Source: Phocoena phocoena
Taxonomy: Eukaryota > Chordata > Mammalia > Artiodactyla > Phocoenidae
Direction: 5' to 3'
DNA: 64,000 nt
NCBI RefSeq assembly: GCF_963924675.1
Contig: NC_089226.1
Coordinates: forward strand, 48,997,124-49,061,123
Positions 25,080-37,871 of the stretch are shown in pieces. A program made the translations under genes and the position numbers. Below the pieces are notes generated by a model. The model saw only the letters and a list, made by a program, of their open reading frames with translations, did not search any database and was not told where the DNA came from. Position 1 is the first letter of the stretch. Every line of letters begins with the position of its first letter.

Positions 25080-26660
25080 ATACCAGGTCAATGGAAGGCT
25101 TTTCAAGTGATGGGAGATACCAGAGTATGTTTGAATGTTCAGAGAATGGGTTAACTAGAGAGACTGAGTTTGAAGATGCAGGATGTTAAGAGATTAGATG
25201 ATTAAGTGAGGTCTTTAAGAAAATGTGAATGGATGGACCTTGGTGTCAGAAGAGACACTTCCTCCACTGTAATAGGAAGAGAGAGAACAGCGTGGCTTTG
25301 CACGTAGTCAGGTAGGTATGTGCTGGAAGTGATGCTGGAAAGGAGGGGTTTGGAGACTGTCATTGCAGAAGGAAGGATAGCAAACTGACCAGGGTGTTTG
25401 GAGATCATGAATTTACAGGGACACCCACCATTCGTGGGTTTTCTCCAGCCCTTCAGTGTTCAGCTGCTCTGGAAGAAGCAATGAGGAAGATGGAGAGCTG
25501 GGTTCAATCAGGATTGAAGTTTTGCAGACAATTGTAACAGAAGGACTAAGTGACAACAGCATAAACAGGAGTGATAAATGGCAAGAAGACAGGACCAGGA
25601 ACTATTAAAACTAATGTATAATTTTTATTTCTCTCTCTTCCCTGCTGTGTGAATTTGAATAAGTTATTTAACTTGTCTAATCCTCAGTTTTTCCATTTAA
25701 AAAGGTAGAGTATCTGCCCAGCATATTTTTAGGCTTTAAGAACGAAACAAAATATTGTTGGGGTGTTACATAAACACTTACTGTTCCCAAAGGTTACTAC
25801 CTTTGCTGTGACAGGAGTCCTAGGAAATGTATGGTTTTACTTTGGGGTCTCTTTCTGATCTCCTTTATCTTCTGAAAGCTTCTTTCCTCTCTCCCCTGGT
25901 GCCCATGGCTTCTTCTAATAAATTCTTCAATGAAATTGCCCCTCGAAGAGTCCCCTGATCTACCCATGCTGTAAAATGAAGTCCCATAGCCCATATGGAC
26001 AATTATGTATAACATGTGGATGGTTGACACCAGTGGGTTTCTCTATATTTTGAAAGAGAAATTTATTAATTCAAACAAAACCGATTTACTGAAAGCAAGA
26101 AGGTATTTGTGAGCAAAGGTGCCCTTCATGGTGCCCCTAATCCTCCTGGCTACAATCCCCAGGCCTCTGAAATTTATCTCCACAGCTGAGAACAACTGTA
26201 AGGGACTGAGCCTACCACCGCAAACACCAGTTCAACCACTAAATCAGGGAGCTCCAGTTCTGGTTTTATGAAATCACAAAATGTCACCAGTAATTTCAAA
26301 ATATGTCATGAGTTTTCAACACAAAATTTATTTGAATTTATTTTATGAAATGTGATTTAACTTAGGAAAAAATAAGGAGTGTAGATATTATGAAATCACA
26401 TAGACAATAACAGCTAATTATGGTAGCTCAGGAAAAGGTCAGGAAACAGCATCACTAATCATCTACCCTCGAAAATTAGTATCTCCAGGCAATTTAGCAT
26501 TTTCTGCTATATAGAGAATTGTTCACAGTTTTTGTCAATGCTAAGTAATTCCAATAATTATGGGTTTGGATTTAAGAAGGTCTTCAAGCTAGAGCTATCA
26601 GAATTCAAATTTGGGCAGCAAGACTGTATATACTTTGTAGTTGACAAACCCAGTTCAAAT
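25080..26660. other. Intronic stretch with faint old-repeat traces
   Basis: 25080-25400 may be a degraded copy of the unnamed ancient repeat ('ttaagagattagatg', 'gagagaacagcgtgg'). 25640-25790 is faintly MIR-like. The rest is unassigned. Confidence 0.35.
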
Positions 26661-26664
26661 TAGG

Positions 26665-27600
26665 TAGAACTACAATTCATTCATCCCTTCATTCATTCAT
26701 TAGTTTGATATTCAACTATTTATTGACTTTCTGCTATGGACTTGGCACTGTCCAAGGCACTAAGCATAAAATGGTCAACAAGACAGGCAAGTTTCCTGCT
26801 CTAAGGAAATTACATTTTTGTCTACTGGGCAGAAGATAAACAAACATACAAAATATCATCAGTAATAAAAGCTATGGAGAAAATGAAGCAGAGAGATGTA
26901 GATGAGTGGCTGGTTCTACTCTTATACTGAGTGATCAAGGAAGGCTTCTCTAATGAAGTGGCATTTAAGGCAAAATCTCAATGACTAAAAGAAGCTGGCC
27001 AAACAAAGGTAAGGGAAAAGACTTACAAAGCTGAGGGAACAGTAAGTATAAGTGCCCTAAAGCAGGAGTGAGCTAGGCACATACTAGAATTAAAAGTAGG
27101 GCCAATGCAGCTGGCATGAAGGGGACAAAGGGAAGAGTGGTAGAAGGGGACAAAGGGAAGAGTGGTAGAAGATGACAGCATGGGAAGAAGTGGGAGCCAG
27201 GGCTTTGTGAGGTGGGGGAGGGGCTTGGGTTTTATTTTACATGATGTAGGAAGAGCTTGGAGGGCTTAAGCAAGGGGTAAGTGACGGCATCTGATTTAAA
27301 TTTTAAAATTATGTACTCTGGCTTAGAGTAGAGAATATAGAGAATGTATTGTAGAGAACAGGAGAAGAACCAGTGAGCCAATGTGTCCAGGTAGAAGTGG
27401 TGGTGACTTGGACTGCATGGTGGTACCAGAAATGGAATGAAATTGATGGATCGGGATACATTATGGAGTTAGAAGTAATTGATGTGGCTAATGGAATGGA
27501 TATGGAGGGTGAGGAAAGTAAAGGAATATGGAAATTTGGGTGGATGGTGGTACTTCATTGCGTGAAGAGCTATGCTAACCACTGGTGATAAAACAGAGAA
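26665..27600 (+). repeat. Ancient dispersed repeat, best-preserved copy
   Basis: Runs from 'ctatggacttggcactgtcc' through 'gaaggcttctctaatgaagt', 'cagctggcatgaaggggaca', 'cttgggttttattttacatg' and 'cgggatacattatggagtta'. It contains the 25-bp tandem duplication at 27121-27170. Family not named. Confidence 0.5.
27121..27170. repeat. Perfect 25-bp tandem duplication
   Basis: The unit beginning ggggacaaagggaagag and ending tagaa occupies 27121-27145 and is repeated exactly at 27146-27170. Confidence 0.9.
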
Positions 27601-28269
27601 AATTAGAGGTAAGATTTCTTCATTCGCAGAGCTCCATTCTACTGGGGAGAGATGTAATAAATAAGAAAACAGATAAATCAAGTTATAATGGTATCTTATT
27701 TGTTATTGAACTATACAAATGTTGAAAATTGTTTCCCTGTAACAACCAGTGAATTTACTCACCATGAGATTAAACATTTATAATTTTAAGAATTTTAAAG
27801 GTGTTGAAAATTTTCTCTTAAATATTTGATACACCTCATAAACTGTTGAAATCACTTACCATCAAACAATCTGTAGTTGCTCTGCGTAAGTAAAAGCACA
27901 CAGAATATCAGTTGGCTCATGAGATAATGCACACTTCCCATGGTGGGGGGCACTGAGGCACACCTCTTATATCAATACATGGTAAGTGAAGAGCAATTCA
28001 AAATAAGGGAAAAGATTACAAGCATCTTGCCACATGGTATACTTGAATTCTTGCTTATGGTTCAGTTCTCTCTTTCTATGAAAATTGAGCTCCAAGAGTG
28101 AAAATAATCATATGACTAATAAAAACTTGAAATGAATACCTAAACTCTTAAGGTTAAAAGGTGTGCTTAAACTAGAATTAGTCTTGTATGTAAGTAATAA
28201 AGGCTGCTGTCCTTGTGATGTGATTTGGGATCTTCTTGTAAATCTCTTCCTCCCCACCTCTCGCATCTG

Positions 28270-28380
28270 GGGCCATCAGTATCTTTCTCATTCACCACTG
28301 TGTCCTCAGTGCCTACACAATACCTGGCACTATATAGTACATGCTCAATAAATATTGGTTGAATATGTGTGTGTGTAATT
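28270..28380 (+). repeat. L2 3'-end fragment
   Basis: 'cagtgcctacacaatacctg...tacatgctcaataaatattg' followed by a short (TG)n. Confidence 0.6.
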
Positions 28381-28859
28381 ATATCTTTCAACTAATATTT
28401 GAGATCTTATCATTGGTGATCAGTTTTGTTTAGACCTTGCCTTCTTACTGGTGTTCTGTTTTTTTTTTTAATACAAATATGCCTGTGAATGACAGGCTGT
28501 TTCTTAGGTTGATTAAATTTGAATTGATTATATTTATTGCAAGAGAAATGAGAGGACATGAGAAGACACAGAATTCTCATAGAACAAGATCACTGGAAAG
28601 GATGAGGGAAAAGTATGGATACTGACAGCAGAGGTGTCATTATCAACTTCCCCACTTCTAAAATTCATTGGTTTATTTATCAAACATATATTCAGTGCCA
28701 GCTCTGCCTGGCACCATAGTAGGCAGTAAAGATACAAAAATGAGTAAGATAGGGTTTCTCCCCTCAAGTGATTCATGACTTGTAGATAGAAATAAACATT
28801 TAAACAAAATATTTCCTCCTTTTCTTCACTTTCTACAACCAATCCATCAGTATATCTAG

Positions 28860-29470
28860 TAGATTCTAATTAGCCCTTTCATTTGTCCCTTTCCCTTTAT
28901 CCTGATTGCCACTGCCACTAGTCTAATCCAGGCCACCATGTCTTTTATCAAGATTATGTAATAGCCTCTAACAATAATCCTTGCTTTCTTTTTTCCGGAC
29001 TCCCCTGCACCCCAAATCTATCCATGTCTGCACATCTCTACACTGTACCTTGAGAACTCTTTCTAAAACATTATTCTAGTTTTGAATACTACAATGGCTT
29101 TCCATTGTCTTTAGGTTCAAGTTCAATTCCTTAACATGCCTTGCAAGGGCCTTCAATCAAGGCTTGATCTCCACTCCTCGCCTCACCAGCAGTTAAACTG
29201 TTCCTGGAACACTTCTCCCCTCTCTTTATTCACCTGGCTAACTTCTATTTGACCTTCAGGTCTCAGCTACCTCAGTTGCTCCAAGTTTTCCTCAGCCTCC
29301 CTAGCCCCAACATGCTTCTCCCATTATATACTGCTGCAACACCCTATATTTCACTTGCCATAGGACTTATTATACTGAATTTTACTAGTTTGTTTTACTA
29401 TCTCCCCCCATTAAACCGTAAAGCTACCTCAGAATGGACATTAGTCTTAAAAAATGGGTAAGGCACTCAG
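28860..29470 (+). repeat. LINE L2 fragment
   Basis: 'tacaatggctttccattgtc', 'ttccttaacatgccttgcaa', 'gttcctggaacacttctccc' and 'gaccttcaggtctcagctac' are in L2 3' order. Confidence 0.6.
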
Positions 29471-29931
29471 ACAAATGTGACATCTGGAGGTGGCTATTCC
29501 AGGCAGGGAGAGAGGCCTGAGTCATGAATTTGCATGGGGTTTGAAGAAACTATAATGTTATAGCAAGAGACACGGCTGGGGAGGTGAATAACAACCAGTT
29601 GTGGAAAGACTTATATGTTATGTGAAAGTCTTTGAGCTTTATCAAAAAAGGCAAGTGGACTCAATCTGTGTTCCATAGAACCCTGTGAATGGTGCTACCA
29701 CTGGACCACAAGAAGCCTTTATGTGATTTTAATGTGATTTAGAAAAAGATACTTCAGCAGACACTGGTCAGTGCCAGGGCACTTGGCCTGGAGAAAGGGC
29801 ATGCCCTGGATTTCTTTCAGTAATCACTAGCCCCTGCTCAGTCATATATGATGCCCTGACTCTGGATTCCTCAGAGCCCTCTGTGGAGTTACAAACAAGG
29901 GCCTTCCAACAGGCTCTGCTGTGATTCCCTT

Positions 29932-30109
29932 CCCTCCCCACCGCAGAAATCACAGAAAGTCTGCCTTTGTTATGTACAGACAATTATAAATGTACATTAT
30001 GTAGCTTCTGAGTAAGATTTCCCTCCCCACCGCAGAAATTACAGAAAATCTGCCTTTGTTATATACAGACAATTATAAATGTACATTATGTAGCTTCTGA
30101 GTAAGATTT
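29932..30109. repeat. 89-bp tandem duplication
   Basis: Unit starting ccctccccaccgcagaaat at 29932-30020 is repeated at 30021-30109 with three single-base differences. It lies just upstream of the L1 3' end. Confidence 0.92.
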
Positions 30110-30132
30110 CATTTGAAGAAAGGGTTTCTTCG

Positions 30133-32800
30133 CTTATACTTTTTATTTTTTTATTTTTTAACATCTTTATCAGAGTATAATTGCTTTACAATGGTGTGTC
30201 ACTTTCTGCTTCATAACAAAGTGAATCAGTTATACATATGTCCCCATATCTCTTCCCTCTTGCATCTCCCTCCCTCCCACCTTCCTATCCCACCCCTCTA
30301 CCTGGTCACAAAGCACCAAGCTGATCTCCCTGTGTTATGTGGCTGCTTCCCACTAGCTATCTATTTTACATTTGGTAGTGTATATATGTCCATGCCACTC
30401 TCTCACTTTGTCCCAGCTTACCCTTCCCCCCTCCCCGTATCCTCAAGTCCATTTTCTACGTCTGCATCTTTATTCCTGTCCTGCCCCTAGGTTCTTCAGA
30501 ACCTTTTTTTTTTTTATTCCATATATATGTGTTAGCATACGATATTTGTTTTATTCTTTCTGACTTACTTCACTCTGTATGACAGTGTCCAGGTCCATCC
30601 ACTGTACTACAAATAACTCAGTTTCATTCCTTTTTATGGCTGAGTAATATTCCATTGTATATATGTGCCACATCTTCTTTATCCAGTCATCTGTTGATGG
30701 ACACTTAGGTTGCTTGCATGTCCTGGCTATTGTAAGTAGAACTGCAATGAACATTTTGGTACATGACTCTTTGAATTATGGTTTTCTCAGGGTATATGCC
30801 CAGTAGTGGGATTGCTGGGTCATATGGTAGTTCTATTTTAGTTTTTTAAGGAACCTCCATACTGTTCTCCATAGTGGCTGTATCAATTTACATAGTGGCT
30901 ATATCAATTTACATTCCCACCCTTTTCTCCACACCCTCTCCAGCATTTATTGTTTCTAGATTTTTTGATGATGGCCATTCTGACTGGTGTGAGGTGATAC
31001 CTCATTGTAGTTTTGATTTGCATTTCTCTAATGATTAATGATGTTGAGCATTCTTTCATGTGTTTGTTGGCAATCTGTATATCTTCTTTGGAGAAATGTC
31101 TATTTAGGTCTTCTGCCCATTTTTGGATTGGGTTGTTTGGGTTTTTTTGATATTGAGCTGTGTGAGTTGCTTGTATGTTTTGGAGATGAATCCTTTGTCA
31201 GTTGCTTCATTGGCAAATATTTTCTCCCATTCTGAGGGTTGTCTTTTCGTCTTGTTTATGGTTTCCTTTGCTGTGCAAAAGCTTTGAAGTTTCATTAGGT
31301 CCCATTTGGTTTTTTTTGCTTTTATTTCCATTTCTCTAGGAGGTGGGTCAAAAAGGATTTTGCTGTGATTTATGTCATAGAGTGTTCTGCCTATGTTTTC
31401 CTCTAAGAGTTTTATAGTGTCTGCCCTTACATTTAGGTCTTTAATCCATTTTGAGTTTATTTTTGTGTGTGGTGTTAGGGAATGTTCTAATTTCATTCTT
31501 TTACATTTACCTATCCAGTTTTCCCAGCACCACTTATTGAAGAGGCTGTCTTTCCTCCACTGTATATTCTTGCCTCCTTTATCAAAGATAAGGTGACCAT
31601 ATGTGTGTAGGTTTATCACTGGGCTTTCTATCCTGTTCCATTGATCTATCTTTCTGTTTTTGTGCCAGTACCATACTGTCTTGATTACTGTAGCTTTGTA
31701 GTAATAGTCTGAAGTCAGGGAGCCTGATTCCTCCAGCTCCATTTTTCTTTCTCAAGATTGCTATGGCTATTCGGGGTCTTTTGCGTTTCCATACAAATTG
31801 TGAGATTTTTTGTTCTAGTTCTGTGAAAAATGCCATTGGTAGTTTGATAGGGATTGCATTGAATCTGTAGATTGCTTTGGGTAGTAAAATCATTTTCACA
31901 ATGTTGATTCTTCCAATCCAAGAACATGGTATATCTCTCCATTTATTTGGATCATGTTTAATTTCTTTCATCAGTGTCTTATAATTTTCTGCATACAGGT
32001 CTTTTGTCTCATTAGGTAGGTTTATTCCTAGATATTTTATTCTTTTTGTTACAATGGTAAATGGGAGTGTTTTCTTAATTTCACTTTCAGATTTTTCATC
32101 AGTAGTGTATAGGAATGCAGGAGATTTCTGTGCATAAGTTTTGTATCCTGCTACTTTACCAAATTCATTGATTAACTCTAATAGTTTTCTGGTAGCATCT
32201 TTAGGATTCTCTATGTAGAGTATCATGTCATCTGCAAACAGTGACTGCTTTACTTCTTTTCCAATTTGGATTCCTTTTTCTTCTCTGATTGCTGTGGCTA
32301 AAAATTCCAAAACTATGTTGAATAATAATTGTGAGAGTGGGCAACCTTGTCTTCTTCCTGATCTTAGTGGAAATGGTTTCAGTTTTTCACCATTGAGGAC
32401 GATGTTGGCTGTGGGTTTGTCATATATGGCCTTATTATGTTGAGGAAAGTCCCCTCTATGCTTACATTCTGGAGGGTTTTTATCATAAATGGGTGTTGAA
32501 TTTTGTCAAAAGCTTTCTCTGCATCTATTGAGATGATCATATGGTTTTTCCCCTTCAGTTTGTTAATATGGTTTGTCACATTGATTGATTTGCATATATT
32601 GAAGGATCCTGCATTCCTGGGATATACTCCACTTGATCATACTGTATGATCCTTTTAATGTACTGTTGGATTTGCTACTATTTTGTTGAGGATTTTTGCA
32701 TCTATGTTTATCAGTGATATTGGCCTGTAGTTTTCTTTCTTTGTGACATCTTTGTCTCGTTTTGGCATCAGAGTGATGGCTTATGTTTTTTAAATGTTTG
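30133..32800 (-). mobile_element. L1, antisense, 5'-truncated, with much of ORF2
   Basis: About 2.7 kb. The T-rich left end and 'ttgctttacaatggtgtgtc' mark the L1 3' end on the complement. ORF2 C-terminal and reverse-transcriptase sequence follows to about 32800, where the element is truncated. No clear target duplication. Contains a 21-bp duplication near 30880-30922. Confidence 0.92.
31104..32800 (-). pseudogene. L1 ORF2 remnant (reverse transcriptase and C-terminal region)
   Basis: Open fragments on the - strand: 32379-32579 (starts [20 protein letters not shown]), 31582-32310 (contains [10 protein letters not shown], the reverse-transcriptase active-site FADD) and 31104-31742 (contains [12 protein letters not shown] and [14 protein letters not shown]). 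They overlap in different frames, so at least two frameshifts separate them. The N-terminal endonuclease is missing. Long open pieces imply a younger element than the L1M relics. Not functional. Confidence 0.9.
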
Positions 32801-32819
32801 AAAATCTGCTGTAGGCAGT

Positions 32820-34870
32820 GGAAAGCAGTCAAAGACTATTAAATAGGGGAATAAAGCAATCAGGTGTATTTTCAATAGCCCCATTCTGGCAAAAAATTGG
32901 AAGATGGATTGTAAAGGACAAAACTGGAAACAAGGAGACTGGTTACAGATTTTTTTCCAGAATCTGGGTGATTGACAATAAGAGCCACAGTAGGATAAAT
33001 GAGTATAAAGAAAAGTTTAAATCTAAAAAACTGTGTGACAGATTGGACATGTGTCTGAGAGAAAAGGAGAACTCCCCATTTTTGGAGATGGAATGATTTA
33101 CTTTGATAGAGAATAAAAAGTAAAGTACATAGTTTTCCATGGAGAGAGAATAAGTATAATTTGGCATTCTGTTGCATTTCAAGGACATTCCAGACTTCCA
33201 AGTGGAGCTAGGTGGCAGGCTGAGTTAGCCTTGAATTTAGATTTATAGAACACCAGAGTTAGAAAAGAATTGTAAAATCATTGAACTCAATTTAAACAGA
33301 GACATGAAAAAAAATGCCTTACTTAAATGGAAAGTGTGAGTATTAGAATTCCAATCTGGTTTATAACTCACTATTCTTCCCACCATACCATGCTCCTTGT
33401 GCTTCTCAACTTTTCACTAAAATGTTCATCAATATCACATAGTCAAATCAAATTAGAATCAGAAAATGTAAAATTATCGATTTCATATATGCTGACCCAT
33501 ATCAATTTCTGGGATTGGAGTAAATCTTAGTAGAGAAAAATAGAAAATCAAATCCAACATTTGAAAATGCATTTCTTAATGTATAGTACTTAATTACAGG
33601 TTCTGCAGGGGTACCAGATCAATCTGTAGCTTTTTCATGAGAATCTACCATGCACTTGCATTTCAGGCATCATAGGCAATGAGGACTTGTGTGATTAGGA
33701 AATATTTCATGAGGCTGGAGAGTGTGAGCTTGCCTTTGAATGAGGCTGGTTTGAGCTAGGCATTTGGGAGCAGAAAGCACCATGAAATAAAATGTAGAAA
33801 CAGGAATGAGCTTGTTATATTTTCAGGACAATGAGGATGTGGATTGACTGAAGCAGGAGTTTGAGAGGCATAAGAAGAGGCTAGATTTAGAGGCCCTTCA
33901 ATGACACTCATTCATTCTTAAGTGACAACTGTATAGCAGACACTAGGAATACAAGGATAAATTAACCACAGCTTTGATTTTATATAGGTTAAGTGACTCG
34001 ACGAATTTTCAGGGAGAGGAAATAATGATAGGGTTGCTTTAGGAAATTGTAGCTGAGCTGGGCTTGCCTGTGGGATGACGTAAAGAGGGACTAGGTAACC
34101 TGGCATCAGGAAAACTAGCTAGAAAGCTACTTCATTAATCCAGATGGGAGGTACCGGGACCTCGTTTCTTGAAAGTTGATATGTAGTCCTATCTGTGGAC
34201 AGAGTATTGGACTGAGTGGACTAAGTAATCTCCAGTCCTGTGATCCTTTCCCTTTGAAGTCCCTAGTTAGTGCCTCTTTTCCATGTTGCATTCACCGAGT
34301 TACCTGGCTTGAGATTTGTTACTGGACTCTCTCCTTTTCCGGGAAAGTGCCGAAAGACCAATCACTGACTCTAAAATAGCAATTTCTTCCCCCATCGTGG
34401 GAAAGCTGTGATTTTTCCCAGATGACAGCTGCAGAGAATCCTGGAAGGGTTTTATATACGGGAAATGAAGTGGTAAATGGAGAGAGAAAAACAGTATATT
34501 CACTGTAGGAGATGGCTTCTACGGATCATAAACTCCAGTTACTCTCACCCAGAGTCAGAGACGAGAGCAGGAGCCCTCTGTTGGCCTTTGCTGTAGGAAA
34601 ACAGTAGGGAAAAGAGTCTCATATAAAATGAGTGCTGGAAAATGGCTCTCACACACAATTTCACGTGGTATGGCAGCTGTGGTCTCCTGGTCCATATTCC
34701 CTTAGAGACTTCATTCCAAATAATGAAGAGCTGCAAAATTGAAGGGATTGGCTTCAGAGTCAGAGCTCAGAACTTCCAGCACAGTCACCTGGGTCTACAT
34801 AAGACTGAGTAGTCCTGTTCATTTTAGAATGAACCACACACTAGCCAAGTAGAGTAACCCTTCAGAACCT
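32820..34870. other. Intronic stretch with faint old-repeat traces
   Basis: 32815-32870 and 33690-34130 carry phrases of the unnamed ancient repeat ('ggaataaagcaatcaggtg', 'tgacgtaaagagggacta'). The overlapping ORFs at 32818-33201 have no recognisable domain. Confidence 0.35.
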
Positions 34871-34874
34871 TGAG

Positions 34875-35058
34875 CAGTGGTTTTCAGAGTATGTCCCAGA
34901 CCAACAACACCAGCATTACCTAGAAACTTGTTAGAGAAGTGAATCCTCTTTCCTGCTCCAGACCTACTGAATCAGAAACTCGCTGGCAGTGGAGCCCAGC
35001 AATCTATGACTTAAATCCTTCAAGTAACTCTAATGCACACTAAAGTTTGAGAACCCTT
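34875..35058 (-). mobile_element. MER5A-like hAT-Charlie MITE
   Basis: Begins cagtggttttcagagta and ends 'aaagtttgagaaccctt', the complementary terminal inverted repeats of MER5A. The internal 'gacctactgaatcagaaact' is a diagnostic MER5A phrase. Non-autonomous DNA transposon, no coding. Confidence 0.85.
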
Positions 35059-36603
35059 TCTAAATCTAGTTTTAAAGTATAGAAATCTGACTCTAAAGTT
35101 GAGAACTAGATTTTCTTTAAGAAAAAAATTTAGGTTTTGCTATTTGGCTCGGCTTTACCACTTTCTAGCATGATCCTTAATCCTACTGATGGTTAGCAAT
35201 TGAGATTGGTCCTTAATTATGTCCCAAAATTATTTTTAACAAACTAGAGAGATATGGATGGTGCAGTGCATAAGCTTTGAGATTACCTAGACAACACTTA
35301 CTGTCATTATAGACTTCTTTTAGCTTCAGTTTTTGTTGTAAAATGAAAGAAGCAATATCTACCTTTCAAGGTTTCTGTTCAGGTTAAACAGATTAAAGAA
35401 TATATACGTAGTACATAGCGTAAATATCTCCCATTATGTACCAAGGATTATACCGTTTGAATAAACCAGAGACCACAGTTCAGTATAATAAGCACAGTTT
35501 AGTGCTTTTATAAATACTGTACTTTTATAAACACAGTATGTACGCCTAATTAAATTTGAATAGCAGATAAACACAAGTAATTTTTGAGTATGTCCCAAAC
35601 ATGATACAGAACATACTTACACTAAAAAGTGTTTATCTGAATAATAATTATTATTGTTTTTATCTGAAATCCAAATTTAACAGAATGTCCTATACTTTGA
35701 TTTGCTGGGTCTGGTAACTTCATTAATATTTTGTACTGGCTACCTAGTAGAGGGGCACTGGACCAGCCAGTTGAGCCAAGGATGACTTCCCAGAAGACAA
35801 GATAAACTTGAATTAAGTATTAAAAGAAAAATAGGAATGAGGTAAGGGATATAGTGCATGCAAAGTGCTGGTCACAAAGTCTGCCTGTATTAGTTAGAAA
35901 TTTTTGTTGATGAGTAACAAAGATCCACCTGAGCTTACTTAATCAAAAAGGGGAATGAATTAGAAGGACACTTGGAATATCTTCTGAAATTCAAGGCTGG
36001 ATTGGACAACCATGGACTGAAGCCCTTACTTCTTTCCAAAAATTTGCTTTATTCCTATCTTCTTGCAAATAAGCTTTTGCTACATTTCAGTCAGTGTGGA
36101 AGAAAAAGGCCCCAATATGAAGCTTTCAAACTTCTATTTCTTCTGTTTAGATAGAACCTCTGAATCTCATCGTTTCGATTCCAGATTCCCCAAAACAGGA
36201 ACTGTCAAACTTGACAAATGATCCATGATAAGCTCTATGAACTGTCACTCTTTCTGCAACCCTGTGAATGTTTGGTAGAGAAAAAGTCCTAGTAGATACT
36301 ACTACATCAACTCATATCTGATGCTTCCAAAACATCAGTCCTTTACCTTTCCTAGAAAACTGTTAAATTATGCTGATTTTTATTATTTTATTCTCAATTT
36401 TAATGGACTAATAGCACCTAGTGAGGTCAATGAAATAAATGGATTTTTAAGGTGAGAAGTTTCAATAAGGAGGAACCTTAGCTGGTGGAACTTTAAATAT
36501 ACCCGGTGAACCCACATGTGCTTCATGAGAGGATACGGGAAGACAGCAGACAGAGACAATTAAGTAGATTTAGAAAAGGTCATAATGATTTGAAACCATT
36601 TGG

Positions 36604-36650
<47 letters not shown>

Positions 36651-37579
36651 GTGTTGTTTTTTCCTTTTCTCTGGTAACATAAAGCACCTGTTTTTTCTTA
36701 AATAAACTTTTGAGTGTCTATTATTTGTTCTTAACCTACCTTTAGTGACTCTAAGAATAAAAGAAAAGTAAGGCATTTTTGCAACCTTAACCTTGAGAGC
36801 CTTTCTGGTATCCTTATAGTTCACATAAAATCTATGCAATTATTCTTTTTAAACAGATTCTGATTGTTATAAATCATTGATCTATTTAAGCACAGACAGT
36901 GTAATTCCCAGCTAGTGTTTTCCATTTGATAATGTAGTATTGCATTTCATCCAGCACATTAAACATTGATCAGCTTTCTCCATGATGTGGCCCTTTGGTC
37001 TGTAATTAATTCATCTATTTGACCAAAGAGAGTAGGACTGAGTGGAGACAATAAAGAACAAGCCAATCAAGACCCCAACCCACCCCATCTTAATAACCAG
37101 TAAGTTTCAAAATTAAGCTTCAGACCTGTGACCTAAAGCCTCCTTTTGAATCAAGCCTTGAGCAGTCTGAGTGGCTGGATGTGTTTACAGGTGTGGAGTG
37201 GGGCAAGGACAGAGTGGGCACGAGCTGGTGGGAATTCTGCCAAGTGTGCTGATCTTTAGAAGCTTTCTCTACGGCTACCATAAAGCTATAGTTTATATTA
37301 GAACTGACTGTTTTCTTGATGGTAGGGGAGAGGGAAGGTGAAAGGGGAATAAAGCTGTACTCCACAAAACAAGACTTACTTAAAAGCCTTATTTTTACAT
37401 TTTTCTTCCCCCAAGTCCCATTCATTGCATCTCTTTCTCTCTTCTCCATTTCAAAAATACTTTCAGTACCTGATGGTAGCCCTCTCTTCCTTTCTGTCCC
37501 TTTAGAATTTTTTTCCCCTCCACTGTAGTCTTTTCACATCCTTTCTCCTGCAAATTGTTCTTGTGTTTTTCATGACTAT
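35059..37579. other. Intronic stretch, mostly unassigned
   Basis: Contains a weak LTR-like piece near 35880-36230 and the (TG)20 microsatellite. Small ORFs (35972-36154, 37120-37528) lack coding signatures. Confidence 0.4.
36609..36648. repeat. (TG)20 microsatellite
   Basis: Forty bases of uninterrupted TG, followed by tgtgttgtttt. Likely length-polymorphic. Confidence 0.97.
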
Positions 37580-37795
37580 AATAGCTTACCATTTTTCAGG
37601 CACTGTACTAAATATTTCACATATATTATTTAATCCGTACAGCAATCTTATTATCCCTATTTTCACATGCAAAAGCTGAAGCTTTGAGATGTCAAGTGAC
37701 TTGCCCAAAGTCACACAGCTCCTGAGTTCTAGAGCTGGGACAAGATCCCAGTCGTGTCTAGGTGAGGCCAAGGCTCCCAGGCCCATGTTCTTAGG
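37580..37795 (+). repeat. MIR-like relic, sense
   Basis: 'caggcactgtactaaatatt', 'tcaagtgacttgcccaaagt' and 'cacacagctcctgagttcta' form a well-kept MIR core. The CHMP5 retrocopy begins about 75 bp downstream. Confidence 0.8.
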
Positions 37796-37871
37796 TTCTC
37801 CACGATGATGTATGTCCATTATAGAACTTTTGGAAGAAACAAAAATAGAAATGTGCTTTTTAAAACATCCG

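Noticed and set aside
36570..36839. 89-codon - strand ORF with (HT)n
   Set aside because: Created by the (TG)20 microsatellite.
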